Of a stretch of 64,000 nt of DNA, positions 1 to 12,700 are shown in pieces. Under the pieces are notes generated by a model. The model made no database searches and had not been told where the DNA came from. It saw only the letters and a list, made by a program, of their open reading frames with translations. The stretch comes from Formicarius rufipectus (lineage: Eukaryota; Chordata; Aves; Passeriformes; Formicariidae). How positions within the stretch are numbered: the first letter of the stretch is position 1; each line of letters begins with the position of its first letter. The stretch is from assembly GCA_013399695.1 (NCBI GenBank), contig VXAU01004951.1, forward strand, positions 1 to 64,000, in the 5' to 3' direction. The position numbers were made by a program, and so were the translations under genes.

Positions 1-383
1 CCTCCCTAAGATTGTGCTCTACAATCGCAAGAGAGGAACCCCGAAGAGGAGATACAAGGACTCACTGAAACAACACCTCAGCCTTGGCCATATTGACCAC
101 CATCAATGGTCCACTCTGGCCTCCAATCAGGAGACATGGAGACACAATCTATAACACTGCTGTCTCCTTTGAAACCACATGCAGAATCAGCCTGGAGGAG
201 AAAAGACAATGCAGAAAGAACCATGCCTTGACAGCACCACCTACAGAGACTTTCTGCTGTGCCTTTTGCAACCGGACTTGCCTATCTCGCATTGGCCTCA
301 TCAGCCATCAGTGTGCTTGCAGAAAGCGAGGGTAAAACCCTCCCAAATCTTTGTTCGTGAAGTCTAGCCATGTTGATGATTTC
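1..383 (+). mobile_element. 3' end of a non-LTR retrotransposon (RTE-like tail), broken ORF
   Basis: This is the C-terminal end of a reverse-transcriptase ORF plus its short 3' tail. Frame 2 (from base 2) reads through a basic Lys/Arg-rich stretch (GTPKRRYKDSLKQHL) and a 'W-STLA-N-ETWR' block, then hits a stop near 154. The reading continues in frame 3 as NTAVSFETT and ends at a TAA at 333-335, so a +1 frameshift lies around 138-157. Before the stop there is a Cys/His finger (Cys codons from about 255; C-x2-C...RIGLISH...C). From memory, a finger with RIGLISH at the C-terminus ends many metazoan non-LTR element ORFs. The tail finishes in 'gttgatgat', and short trinucleotide tails are known in RTE-clade LINEs. 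The element runs off the window edge. Clade assignment is inference; a CR1 origin looks unlikely. Confidence 0.7.
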
Positions 384-3300
384 AAAAATAGTGCTGGAAA
401 CATTCATGGTGAAATAGGAGATGAAAACTGTTCAATCTCTGCTCCAGCCCCATATTTCTTATGTATCTGATGTGAAACTCAGTATATATTAGACAAAGGA
501 GCAGAGCAAAGCAGAATCTTGTACCACTATTCCCTAAAAATGTTTGAACATTAATGAGAGTGAATTTGGAGCCCCACACATATAGTGAAGTCAGATTTGA
601 CAAGCAGTGTGTCTGCAGTTTGGGTCACGAAGCTGTACATAAAGTAAATAAAAAGCAAATATGACCTTAGGGTAGATTTCCCCTCAGTATGAGAACAAGC
701 CCAAAAGGAGAGGAAAGAAGATGTAGAAAACAGGCAGTTCTCTCTCTAAACAATTGTGTTCCTTTGCCTTGGTGCTAAACAGAGGTGATTGAGGGTTAGA
801 TATGGGTGGAAAAGTAACTTCTCCAATAGGAGACAGTGAGCACTTCAGAGAAGCCAGAAAGTCATAATGACAGCCCTTGACAGTGTTTGCAGAAAGTATT
901 CTTGGTTTGGACCACTATAGTGGGCTCAAACCTATATGCACCAGCTCTGGGTAGTGAAGCTTCTTTTATATACTGCAATGCCCTCTTCTCACAGCAGCTA
1001 TATTTTCTCCTGCTTTCAGTTAGCATGATTCTGAGCTCTGCCATCATGACATTTAACAGCAAACATACATCTGCAATATTTCCTTAATGACAAGAAATGC
1101 TAGATTTCAGTCCTTCAGTTTTCTGACAAGAATAACAATGCCTTTTCCTCTAGAGCAGAGTGCTGGAGGCACTGTATATTATTACTGGAGCTTTGTGTTT
1201 TTGGAAGTGGCTGTTTGTTTAGACTTTCCAGTGATACAGATTTGCCAGGAATCCCTTAGCTGTCGTCAGAATTTATAAAACAAAAACCCTCATGACCCCG
1301 AGTGACAGGCTACTGAGACAGGAAACCTCTGTTGGTCTGCAAAACCAGGTAAATAGGGCTGGGAAAACCTCTAGAGTCCACTGCTGTGCCAGAGAGTGAT
1401 TGTCTCCCAGACAACTCTGCATGAGCAAAGCAACAGGCTCTCCTCAGGGAGACAGGTCAGCATCTCCATTATCGAGTGTGCCCATCAGAGGCTAAATCTT
1501 CACCCTTTTAATTTCACCCTATTCTTCATAGCTGTAAGACCTTTATTCCTCCCAGGACAATTATTCTTCCATCAAATACTTGTAGCAGGTTAAGTATGCT
1601 CCTGTGGGTATAGGTAGGCAGCTATACATATTTACCTCTCTTCCCCTCCACAGGAATCAATTTCCCCAACCCTTTAATCATGTTTACTGCTCTTCTCTGA
1701 GTCTGTACAGGTGCTGGTATTTCACATGGGTTCCCATTCATCTCTGGACTTTTGATGAGTTTTGCCCTTTTTTCTACCAAAAGAGAGGCAAACCAGTGAA
1801 GCAGGTGACACTGAGATGGCATTCTGTGACTATGATTCTCTGCCTCCTTAAAATGCTGGGTGATCTTGGAAATCAGTTGCTTGTTGAAGCCTTTCTCATT
1901 GGGTGAACTGAGACAACAATAGTTCCTTCTCCTGTTAAGTGCTTGGAGATTTATGTGTGTAAACATGGTAAAAACACTAAACTGAACATATGTTATTGCT
2001 GCCCAGAGGAGTGGCTGGCATTGGGAAAGGAGGTCAGACTCTCAGGCAGAGCCTTGCCCAACCTCCCTCACACGCCCACTCACCAGGAGTGATGGATTTG
2101 TGTTCCCTGGTGTCCATCTCTGCTGTGTGGCATGTGTCTCTCTGAGCTGTGAAAGTCTCAAAGGAAGGAGAATAGCTTAAGCTCAGCCCAGGGGCAATTA
2201 AGTTGCTTAACAATTTCACCTCCCTCTGGTTCTTCCGTGTCAATGAGGGACCAGCACATTAACTCTCAATAAATTAAGTAATTATATTGTGTTTTAATCT
2301 CACTATAATATTTCTCTGTTGACTTTTCTAACAGAATCACAACACTTCTTGGCAGTTTTTCTCCTTACTCGCCCTGGTAATTGACTCCTACAGGAGCAGT
2401 TTGGTTTCTCCCAGGATATTGGATGCCAGCAAAGAACTCTGCTCAACTTTCTTCCCTGCCATCTGCCATCCTGGCATTTCTTGGCCTTAGAACAGCAGAT
2501 CAGATTTCACCTTAATCAAGCTGCAAAGCACTTAGATAAGAGCCTTGTCCTCTAGGCACTGTTACTTGGACTGAAGTGGGATACCACAGTGGGCAAAAGG
2601 TAGCAGATTTCTGCCAGTGAGCTGATTCCTGGTGCCAGTGCATAGAGTGTGGATATCTCCTGGACAGGACCTGAAGGAAAAGACAAAGCAGCTGAGGTCT
2701 CAGTGACTCTGCTTTGCCAGACACGTTGAGCAGACACTGCTGGCTGCCCAGCTGTAGGGAACTGACTACAAGCCTACTTACTATAGGCATCCTATCAAGG
2801 CTGATATGGGTCTGTCTGGCTGGAGAGGCATCATCAGCCAGTGGCAGAGACAGAGCAACTATGTGCCAATAGATGAGAGGCTGGAAAATGTATCAGGCTG
2901 AATCTTACGAACATTTTTCTTTGTCAGGGGAGAGAAATTGTAGGGAAGGGGTTTGGCTTGCTTTGGAGTCAGGAGAGGGAGCCTTCTTCAGTGAGGTATT
3001 CAGAGATATGTTCCACATTCAGTGTCTGGGAAGTATTACCACCTTGATTTTTAGCGATGTTTAAACTCTGTTTAGAGAAGCTACAGTTTGTAAGGCAGAG
3101 AAGGTGCAAGGGACAAGCATAGCAAAAGGCAGACATAGTGTTTCTACTGGGCAAGGAAGGGTGACCTCAATGGCACGTGCACCAGGGACCACTCTCAGCA
3201 TTTACACCTCCGTGTTTTCTCCCTTTTGAACTTCTGAAAAAGGGATGTGACACACATGCCCTTTTCCCCATTATGTGCTGCCCCCATTCCCACTGCATGA

Positions 3301-6300
3301 GCTCATATTCCTCTTTGTGGTATCCTTGTGGCTCCTTGACCAAGCAGAAATGTGATGTTTAGATGTACAATGTCATGGTATGTTCAACCTAATGGAGATG
3401 CTTATATGACACAGATATATGTGAAAGGAGAAGTTACAGACCATGTACCTTTGTTCTGCCTTTTAATATATAGATCATGGTCTATGTCTTCAGGATCATT
3501 TCATTTCAGAGGTGGTCTTCTGTTCTTCAAGGTTACTATGTACAGTGTTCATTTTTTTGTCTTTACTCAGTATTTTAGAAGCCATTTAAGATGCCACATT
3601 CTTGATTTATCCTGCAGAGGGTAAATAACTTGCATGAACATTTTGGATTGTAACTTGGCAAGGGAAGGAAAGGTGAGGTGTTGCAATGATTATATCCTTG
3701 ATTGGCACTAGTTACATGGGACAGAAGTGCTGGTGGAAGCACAGGCAGGTGTCTTTGACAGACCTTGCTGGAACAGCATAAAAGGCTACAACTCTTTAGG
3801 CATACTTAGTGTTTTTAGGTCTCAATGTGAGGGCAGTCTTCTCCTATGAAGGGCTGTAACAAACAGCAGGAACTGCTATCTTCTTAAATTATATTGGCTC
3901 AACCTGTAAAGAGCTGCTAGTGTGGCAGTAAAGGAGAAAGTGTCTGCAGTTGTACCATAAATCTGTATATTGTGATCACTTGGCTTCTGTGTTAGGGCAA
4001 TGTTCAGAATCTCTGTTCCTGGACACCATATGGAGGAATGGGCTGCCCACACAAGCAGCTTGCTGTTGACCACTGAAGAGAAATAGTGAGAGAGATAGGA
4101 ACAGTGCTATCATCCTGTTTAACAGAAGAAGTCACAATTTTCCATTGTCACAAGCTCAAAAATGCCCAATGAGGGAAAAGTACCACAGCTACATGAGTGT
4201 TGAATGTCAAAGTTATGGGAGCTGCCAGCTGGTGTGGCAGCGGTGATGTTGCTTAATGCAGGTGAGGTCCTCACTCCGCTCCTTCACAAGAAAGATGTTT
4301 GTCCTTGCTTAAATGTTCCCTCAAGATAAGAGCAACAAATACTGAAAGGCAGGAGCAGCTACTACTTGAGCAGAGAGGTTAATCTGAAGTAAAAAGCTGC
4401 TCAGAAAACTGCCAGGAAAAGAAAATCTGAAGAACCCTATCATACTGTATCATAGGTGAGAGTGAGTGGCATATGGGAGATATTGTTCCTTCAAGGATAC
4501 TGGCCTACAGGGAAACTGAAGAGCATCATCTTTCCAAACTGCTCCTGGGAGGCAATGGTTGTCTGTTTTGGAAAGGTACTTGGCCTATTGGCTATCTGCT
4601 GTAAATTTAGGTAGGGAGCTGTGATTTCCCTCTGTACCTCTTGATTGAAATATATCCAAAATTACTGACTTGAAATATGAGGACATAATATGTTCATAGA
4701 TGGAATCTAGGCACTAGAGAGAGGCAAGGAGCACAGCATGTCAGCATGAATTACAGTCCAAAAAATACCAGACACAAAATCTATCCAATCTCCTATGAGA
4801 AAAGGGAGATGGGAGACAGATGTTTGACAACAGGTTTTATCTGAAGTGGTACCTTTTAAAAAGGAGGCTTCTAATATTTTCTTCAGGACAAGCCATGTCC
4901 CTTTGCCAGGGAGTGCAGAAACTGCTTAGCCAGAGAGATGAGTGACTTGGGGAAAAATCATCACTTGTTTTCCTATTTAACTCAAGATGCTTTCACATAA
5001 TGATAACTAAAGCAGAAGTCAGCATCTCTTGGCAAACAAAGTGACATTAAAAGCATTTGCTGGAAATGCTTTCCACTTGCTTCCTGAAAAATGCTCAAAG
5101 AGTATTGATAGAGTAGCAGAGGATTCAGTTCTGCAGCAGAGGCACAGCTACTGTAATTTTAAGTTTGGGAGGGAAGGATCGTAAGGGGGGTGAAGAACCT
5201 TTAGTGAGATCTAGGAGCTTCTTCCCCTGGGAAGTTGCTTATATTAAACCCGCTAATCAGTTGATACCATCTGGCATAACCCAGAGACAGAAAACACACT
5301 CTTTCAAAGCATGTTTAGAAGCTACTGAGATGCGTCATCTCAGGTTGGAAAATGATTCAGCAGCATGGGAGAAGAAAACCTCTGGGGAAATCATCCCTAG
5401 CATGCAGATCAATCCAGGAGTAGAGCCCAGCAATGTTGCTTTGAACACATTGTTTCTATGTCCCATGGGATAAAGGCAGCAGCTAGGACTGACACAGGAT
5501 ATGCCTGTTCCTCAGTGAAAGCAAGTTGTGCAAAGAAGCACAAATGCTTTGCACCCTGCCAGTCTTTGGGCTCTGTGGCTCCTTCACAGTTAACTCATGG
5601 GACTGATTTGGAGGTTGTACCTGGGAGCAAGGTATCATGTTGAGGATACAGGGACTTCTGTGGTCCTATCCATCCTACCATGGGAATAATGGTTGCACTG
5701 TGCCTGAGGCTACACTAACAGCTTGCAGTGTGGAAACCAGGCAAGGCTAATCTCAAGGCTGTCCTCTAAGGCTGAAGGTGCAGACAGTGTCAGATTGCAC
5801 ACTCCTGGACAGGACTCTAAGGCATAAGTTTCTATTGGAAATAAGCAAACATTTTACACAGTCTAGTCTGAGATGAACTGAACTCCTAGAGGAACTAAGG
5901 CTTATCTATCATCTCACTGACCTCTCCCCAAAGTGCAGGTGCTCCCCGTCACAAAAAGAAGGGCAGTAGACCTTAACAGTCAAGATTCAAACCCTGTTGA
6001 AGCAGGACAAGTAAAGAGGAAAATAATAAACCAGAAGCAAATCCCAGTACTTCACACACTCCTTGGGAAGGTGTCAATTCTGATGGTAATTAGGGCAACT
6101 GAAAAAAACAGCATAAAAGTCAAAGCAACTAACTTTGCCCATTGTCTAACAGCCACCCCAACTTGCATACATCCATTGAGCCTTGCAACAATTTCAAAAA
6201 ACGGAAATCTTTGGTCTGTGGATACCTTACAGAGCCTCAGTACAGTGAGGGAAAGGCTTACCTTCTACCCCAGAGTCTTACATGGATGGAATGCTATGCT

Positions 6301-8324
6301 AATCAATTGTATATCAAGACCCTGAGTATACGTGTGTGGTTTAACAGCCCTGACCAGCCTCATCTAGACCTTCCACCCCTGCATCTTCCACCATTGGTCA
6401 GGAATTGCTTTTAGGCTCCAGCTCAGACTCCTAGTTGTGGCCTGAGCTATGTTGTAGGTAGTCTCATCTCCATCTGCCTCCACTGACAGGACTTTCTGCA
6501 TGAGCCCAAGACCTGGATCATTTCATTGCTATTCATCACTGCACTGTCAGCAGAAACTCACCCAACCCTGTTTGGATGTCATAGGCTGTGCCTTTGACAT
6601 TCTCCCACAGTGTCTCTGAATTGAAACAACAGTCTGGATATCCTCAGCTTTTGGCTCACCTTCCCTTATGAAGTATTTGTGCTTTTGTTTCCTCCTGATA
6701 TCAGAGAAATTACCTCAGCCTGAAGGAAAAGGGTGGAAAAAGCAGAGGGTTTTATTGACTTCCTCATCAGCTGCTTAACCCCCCCCAAAAAAAGTTATCT
6801 GTGCATTATTGCTTCTGTTATGGAAATGAAGGGATTCAGAGTAAGTGATCACTAAAAGGAAATGACAGACAGATTTTTAGCTTTTCCCACGTGGAAAAGA
6901 AATGTCAGGCTTTCCTCTTTATTCACTTGTTTCTACTGTTCCTAGTGCCAGTAGCTCATACAAGTCTGCCTTACAAATCAGCAGCTAGTGAATGACCTCT
7001 TAAAGAAAGGAGCTGAAATGAAGCATATATGTGAGCATTACAATGTGCAGAAAATCTGCATTGCCTAATCTACATTCACTCCTAAGAACGAGAAGTGGGT
7101 CCATGTTTACAGTCCCACTATCCTGTGGAGCTCACTGCCACATGAGAACTGTGGGGTTGGAAGCTCAGGAAGGGAAGGTGTGTTAAAGTAGCCAGTGACA
7201 GCATACATATTTACATTACAGATTAAAAATGCAAAAGGGGATGCAAACTTTCATGCTTGAGGGTATCTGCTCACTAATAATGGATGGCTTTAAGGAAGAA
7301 GCTTCCCCTGTTGGTGGGTTGCTCATTGTACAATGGCACATGCACTTCTGCAGCTTCTCATGCAGATCACTGTGGAAGTCAGGCGCCTGCACTCTACAGC
7401 CTCCACACATGATCCAGTTTAGCAGTTATTTTCCTTGTTTCCTCATTTTGTGAAACACCAGAAACTAATGGTGGTGATGCATTGAGAATATAGTAAGTGA
7501 GGTGGCAGCAGTTTAGTAGGAGGTGAAATTATTTGTACTGTTATGTCTTGACAGATGTGTGAATTGTACACAAACACAATACATAAAGTTGTCCAGCAAG
7601 GAAACAAGTGACGTGTGCCTCTAAACAGGATCTTCCTTGCTGTGGAGTTCTCACTTCTGCTGCTTATTTCCCGCCTCCAGTCTGAACAATCAAATTTGGC
7701 AATCTGTAAAGTGCTGTGAAACCTGTCTCCAGGTTGCAAACCTGATCTTCTTCTGACTGTTCAGGGTTGCTATGGGTTCAGGGTGGTGTTGTAGAAGAGA
7801 ATGTGGGGCCTATGAAACTAGGCAGTGCTCAGAGCTGTGTGAGGAACATGCTGTATTGACACTAAAGATGATAAATGGAAATGAAAACTCAAGGAACAAA
7901 TATTCACTTGCTTGTCTGAGCCAGGACAAGAAACTGAGTTCTTGATCTTGCATATGCTTCAGCTCTTTGTCAAGGCTTCTGGCCTCATATGAGACCTTTG
8001 TACTAGAGACTAGAGGAGTGTAAATGAAAGGAGCAGAAGATTACCTCTTTGGAGACAAAGAAACAAGCTTTCTCTCATCTTTCCTTTCTAGATTAAAACA
8101 ATAGTAGAGGAAAATATGCTTAGGGGCTTTCTAGATTTTTTCTTGGGACAGCAGCAAGTCCTAAAAGGAATATTACTGTAACTTTTCCACTCTTGTCTTC
8201 TGCTGCAGCAGCAGGCTGTCCCTATAATGCCCCATCTTGTCTCTATTTGTATTGTACTCACATTTCCCAGCCATGTCTCAAATGGGATACGAAGAAGAAT
8301 AGTAGAATTTGCCCTGAAAGTGTC
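384..8324. other. Non-coding stretch, no gene recognised
   Basis: About 7.9 kb of unique-looking AT-rich sequence. Open frames are short (130 codons at most), overlap on both strands and carry no motif I recognise. There is a C8 run followed by A7 near 6780-6795. I see no repeat family, splice-bounded exon or RNA gene that I can support. Confidence 0.55.
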
Positions 8325-8430
8325 ACCCCTAATTAATATCCTCCAAGGCAGCTCCCTAATTAGTATGCAGATCTGGTTTCAGTGCAGCTTGTTAATGGGC
8401 TCACTCCTCAGAGAATGGTAATTAGGTATG
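8325..8430. promoter_or_regulatory. Candidate homeodomain-site cluster
   Basis: Three TAATTA cores lie within 95 bp, at 8330-8335, 8357-8362 and 8419-8424. The first two sit in a near-repeated context (ccctaattaatat and ccctaattagtat, 27 bp apart). TAATTA is the classic homeodomain core, but it also arises by chance in AT-rich DNA. An enhancer role is inference only. Confidence 0.25.
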
Positions 8431-10899
8431 ACACTGATATACTATGGTACAGGAACCTGCCACAAGGCCAAATCCACTGGATAGGTAAGTGGCAGCCACC
8501 ATACCAGGAGAACAGGTCCTGCTTGGGCAAATCAATTTCTGGCTGGGAACAGAGTGAAACAAGAGGGGGCAATCTGATATGGTGGAAGAAAGAAGCCCAA
8601 GGTGTGACTAAAGATGTGGTTGGCAACAGGGTGAACAGAAGAACCTCACTAGCCCGTGTCCTTTATTCTTCCCACCTATCTGCTCATGCCCATCATTCAT
8701 GTGCTAAAGCTACTTCTTCCCAACACAGCTGTTCTGAAGTTGCTCTGCCCACGCCTGAAAGAGCATATCAGTTCTGTTCTTTAGTCCTCCTGTAGTTTCC
8801 CGTTTCTCATCTTTTCATGACCAAAGAGTGTATAAGTTTATTTGATAATTATATTACAGTAAGGGACAGCATCATTCAGCAAGGGCAAAATCTGATTTTT
8901 ATGGAAACTTTCCTCATGAAACCTTCATTTTATTTCACTGACCTCTTCTGTTTGGGCATAATTTGACATTTTGGAGATAAAAGCGGGAGCAAAAATCCAG
9001 CCAAATTCCTCCAGGGCCTTCCCAAGTACTAGGAGGGAGGGGGGACAAACTGAAAAAAGTCCTACTTTATCCAAGACGTCAGACCAAAGTGCTGATTTTT
9101 CAACATACTGAGCCATCAAGTGTGTGCAATCTAGTCTTTTCGAGTCAGTGGTTCAGCACTGACTTAATGAAATCTGTTCATTGGGGCACCTCTTCAGCTT
9201 CCTGGCATTGTTTGTATGTGCAGCTTCTGTACTGGGCTTCAGTACTGGTGGCACTAAGAGGGTTGCCATATGTCTCTTGCAGCAGTCTATCATGACCATG
9301 ACATTAGATGTCCAGTATTATATCCTCTGTGATTAATATGTGAGGATTATTAATCTGAGTATATAAGTATATACCCCTGCCTTCTCTATCTATTCTTATA
9401 ACCCTCTCTCTCTGCCACATAGAGACAGGAAGACAACAGCAGGCAGAAAGCTCCCCCTCTGACTTACAGTCAGGGCTTAGGGCCACCATCTTTAGCCCAG
9501 AGGAATCCTTAATGCAAGTTGTCAGTCATTTCCCAGAGACAAGTATTACAGTTTGTTGGATGCAATATTTCTGTAGTGTTGTATACTTGTGCGTGAAGTG
9601 ATGGTGACTCACTATGGCAGCTGATTGACAAAATGGTTCTTATCAAAGAAACATGAAGGAGGGAGTGAGCCAGTGTGTAGCATGAAGGACATAGACCTCC
9701 ATCTAATAAAGACCAGGATTTTTTTCTTAGATACTATTTTCTACATAGTCATGAAATGAAGATGTTTATTTCCCGATGTTTGCCAAACCTCTAAGTAGAA
9801 AATGAGAGGAGTTTCTGGAAGCTGAAAGTCTTCTAGGTAGAAATAATCCATTGTTACAAGCCTAAGACTTAGAATTTTTTTAACAAATCTTTAGAAAACA
9901 GTCAATGAAAGGTTTGAAACCAGGAAGGTTAGAAATTTAAAAGAAGCTGCATTAAGATGTGAGCTTTACAAAGCATGTATCCCCTTTAAAGCTGAGGTGA
10001 ATTAAGGCCAAGCAATGTGAAGTTGAGTAGGTGAACTTTCTGCACCTCTGGGCATATTCAGGATTTTTTACCAATGAGATTTGCTTCTTTAATTAAAGGC
10101 ACCTGTAAAAGGTGTTTGGTTTGCATGCACATGGATTTCTTTTGTCTTCTGAATGATACACAACAGAACTCTCAAATGCTCTCTTTGAGCTTTACTTCAA
10201 AAAATATCTGGACTATTGAGGCTGAGTTTTTCTAAACTTGCTGAAGGTTTCACTGTTCAACTAATTAAAAGATCCCTTTCCACACTGAAGTCTTAGCAAA
10301 GCTTTCCTACCCCTCTTCCCAAACAAGGCACTAGAGTATGGTAAGTTTCTGCAGTGCTAGGATGTTCAACTCTGCTGCAGCAAATGAGATAGATTTGTGT
10401 TAACGGCCTAAACAACTGGTTTAATTTTAACATTCCAAGCATTGAGCACAGCTGGAGCCATAGCTCTGTATTGTCTGAATCCTATTCTTGTCAATATGCC
10501 TGGGAGCAAATGAGTGAAGAGCAGTAAAAGTCCAATTCCTCACTGATATCTCTGAAATAAGTAACATTAAAATATATGGTAAGTCTAAGTGCCCAAAATT
10601 TGCTTTTCCCTGAGAGATAGGTAGTCACCCCAGCACTTTTCAAGATAGATGCATTGTAGCCATGAGGACTCCTCATCTTGCTTAACCTGGATGGGACAGG
10701 ATCAGATATCTGTGTGTGTCCCCTCATGTCCTCTAACTATATCTTTGAACTGTGTCAGCTCTGAAACCTTTTCCCATGTCTCTTGTAGAGATCATTGGAG
10801 GAATGTGAAATGCTAACCTGCCCTTTTGTCCCCTTAACACATAATCCCAAGACTGTTTGGTGGAAAAGACATTTCAGTTGCCCTCGGATATTTCATAAC
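8431..10899. other. Non-coding stretch, no gene recognised
   Basis: Only short open frames (about 65-80 codons beyond the tail of an 8382-8795 frame) with no recognisable domain. No repeat family identified. Confidence 0.5.
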
Positions 10900-11005
10900 T
10901 TTAAATATTTTATAACAAATTAAATGTTAATTGTGTGCTGTCCAGGGGAGAAAATCATTGTAGTATTCAATTAACATTTAATATATTAGCCATCAAATAT
11001 TTAAA
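10900..11005. repeat. Nested inverted repeat (106 bp, AT-rich)
   Basis: Two concentric perfect inverted repeats. The inner arms, attaaatgttaattg at 10919-10933 and its reverse complement at 10968-10982, are 15 bp with a 34-nt loop. The outer arms, tttaaatattt at 10900-10910 and its complement at 10995-11005, are 11 bp. Unpaired gaps between arms are 8 and 12 nt. On either strand this could fold into one long hairpin. It could be a small inverted-repeat transposon, a transcribed hairpin or a symmetric cluster of homeodomain sites; I recognise no family. Confidence 0.6.
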
Positions 11006-12539
11006 TAGCCTCTCTCCAATGGATGTATTTCTTCTGCCATACCTGTGTGGATCCCTGACTTAACTTTCTGCAGAACTTTTCACCAGGATGCTACAGAAGA
11101 ATAACTTTAAGAGGGTATGGGAAAAAAAACCCTCACATATCTGCCCATGTTTTCTTACTTTTGAAGTTTCCTAGCACAATATAGAAGCTCTGGAGACTAG
11201 TGTGGAGGAAAACTTGCAAGCTGGTAGCCCCTGCAGTATTGCTTTGCTGTTCTGTTATCTCACCCTGACTACAAGTCATGACATCTTTGAGAAGGGGCCT
11301 GGAGATCTCTTAATTATACAGCTGCTTCCTTAAGTAACTTCATTTTCTTCATTTTCCTGTGCATCAGAATCAGCTTCTATTCTCAGGTACCCATATCTCA
11401 CGGCTCCTGCTTATGCTTCTGATTTGGTTTGCTTTTACCTCTTCTCCCCTAGATCTGTCCTCAGTGATCACTTCTTTCAATTTCTTCCTTCACTGATGGG
11501 TTTGTCTTCTTTCCTGTCACCTTCATGTTCTTTCAGTACCCTGGTGTAAGGTCTGTTCATCAAGCTGCTATTTTATTCTAAAACTAGAAGACCTTCTCCC
11601 CACACTCTGAAAAGAAATGCAAAACTTTACTTGTCACAGTAACAAAACAGATGTACCTGAGATAAAATCATTGTCTGTAAAGCGTTCACATAACACAGGT
11701 TGAATGTTAACTAATGACAGAGCGAGGCTGCTTCTGTGGAGCAATGTATAAGTAGGATGTGATGCCTGATTTCCCAGGGTTAGTACACAAAATAGGCTGG
11801 TGGGAACGCATTGGCTGGGAGAACTGTCTGTTGTGCTGGACTGTTCTGGTAAATGACTTTGTGGGTCTGGTGTTAATGGACTGAATGGAAGAATTTGGGA
11901 TATTTTTCAAGGACATCAGAGTAGGAAACTTCCTGTGCCCTTTGTTTTGAGAGGTGTTTCATCTCAGTGGATGGATGTTTGAAACACTTGGTCTTAGTAC
12001 TTTGGCAGTATGACAGTCTCCTTGTGAAGCGGTACTACAGATTGTAGGGACCTGGAGTTGCACAAGAATTGTAGAATCCTTCAAATTGAAAATCATGTCT
12101 AGACCATGACTAAAAGCCAATTGTGTGGTCCTCACCAAGATCCTAGGCATAGTTCCCACAATGTTTGGAGAAATCTATATCATATCTAGTTTTCACTCTC
12201 TCACTCCTTTTCAAGGTGTGATGCTTGCATATGTTTCTTGGCTGGCTTGGAAGAGCTGAACTTTGTATATTGTGCCTTGCTGCAGAGTCCTCAACATAAC
12301 AGATTAAGGAAATGTATATTGGTGTATTTATTCCAGGTCTTGTTTCAGTTTTGTGATCCACAAATGAAAAGCTGAAAACGGCAGAGTCCACTATAAGAAA
12401 GATTCAGAGTTGGGAATATTCTTTCAGATATTGGAAATATCAGCAGAGAAGGCATTAACTTTTTTATCTATTTAGCTTATCAAAGTGAAGGGTCTTGATC
12501 ATGGAATAAAGACAACAGGGAAAGAATTTCTCTGATCTA
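11006..12539. other. Non-coding stretch, no gene recognised
   Basis: No supported gene. Around 12065-12110 the text weakly resembles the antisense start of a CR1 tail (agaatccttcaaattgaaaa), too degraded to annotate as such. Confidence 0.45.
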
Positions 12540-12700
12540 AGACAGCTCTTTAGAATTCAGAGATGTGAAGATTGCTGCAAACTGGAGATGGAAGCTAGAC
12601 AAACTGAGAGTACAAATAAGACACAACAGAATAATGAGCTGTTGGAAGAAATCTTTCAGAAGCTGGGGAATTCACTAGCACTCAGGTCTTCAGTCCAATC
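12540..12700 (+). mobile_element. Ancient CR1-type LINE 3' fragment
   Basis: The order of words matches the 3' end of old amniote CR1-like LINEs as I know them: 'atggaagctagacaaactgagag-acaaataagacacaa', then 'ttggaagaaatctttcagaagctggggaattcac-agcactcagg'. In that family this region encodes the last ORF2 residues and runs into the 3' untranslated region. It is heavily diverged and lacks a recognisable terminal tail. Family level is recalled, not searched. Confidence 0.5.

Noticed and set aside
8382..8795. 137-codon plus-strand frame next to the TAATTA cluster
   Set aside because: A 72-codon minus-strand frame overlaps it; no domain recognised; start lies in the candidate regulatory block.
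12060..12110. Antisense CR1 3' end
   Set aside because: Only 'agaatccttcaaattgaaaa' resembles the antisense tail; the following bases do not fit.
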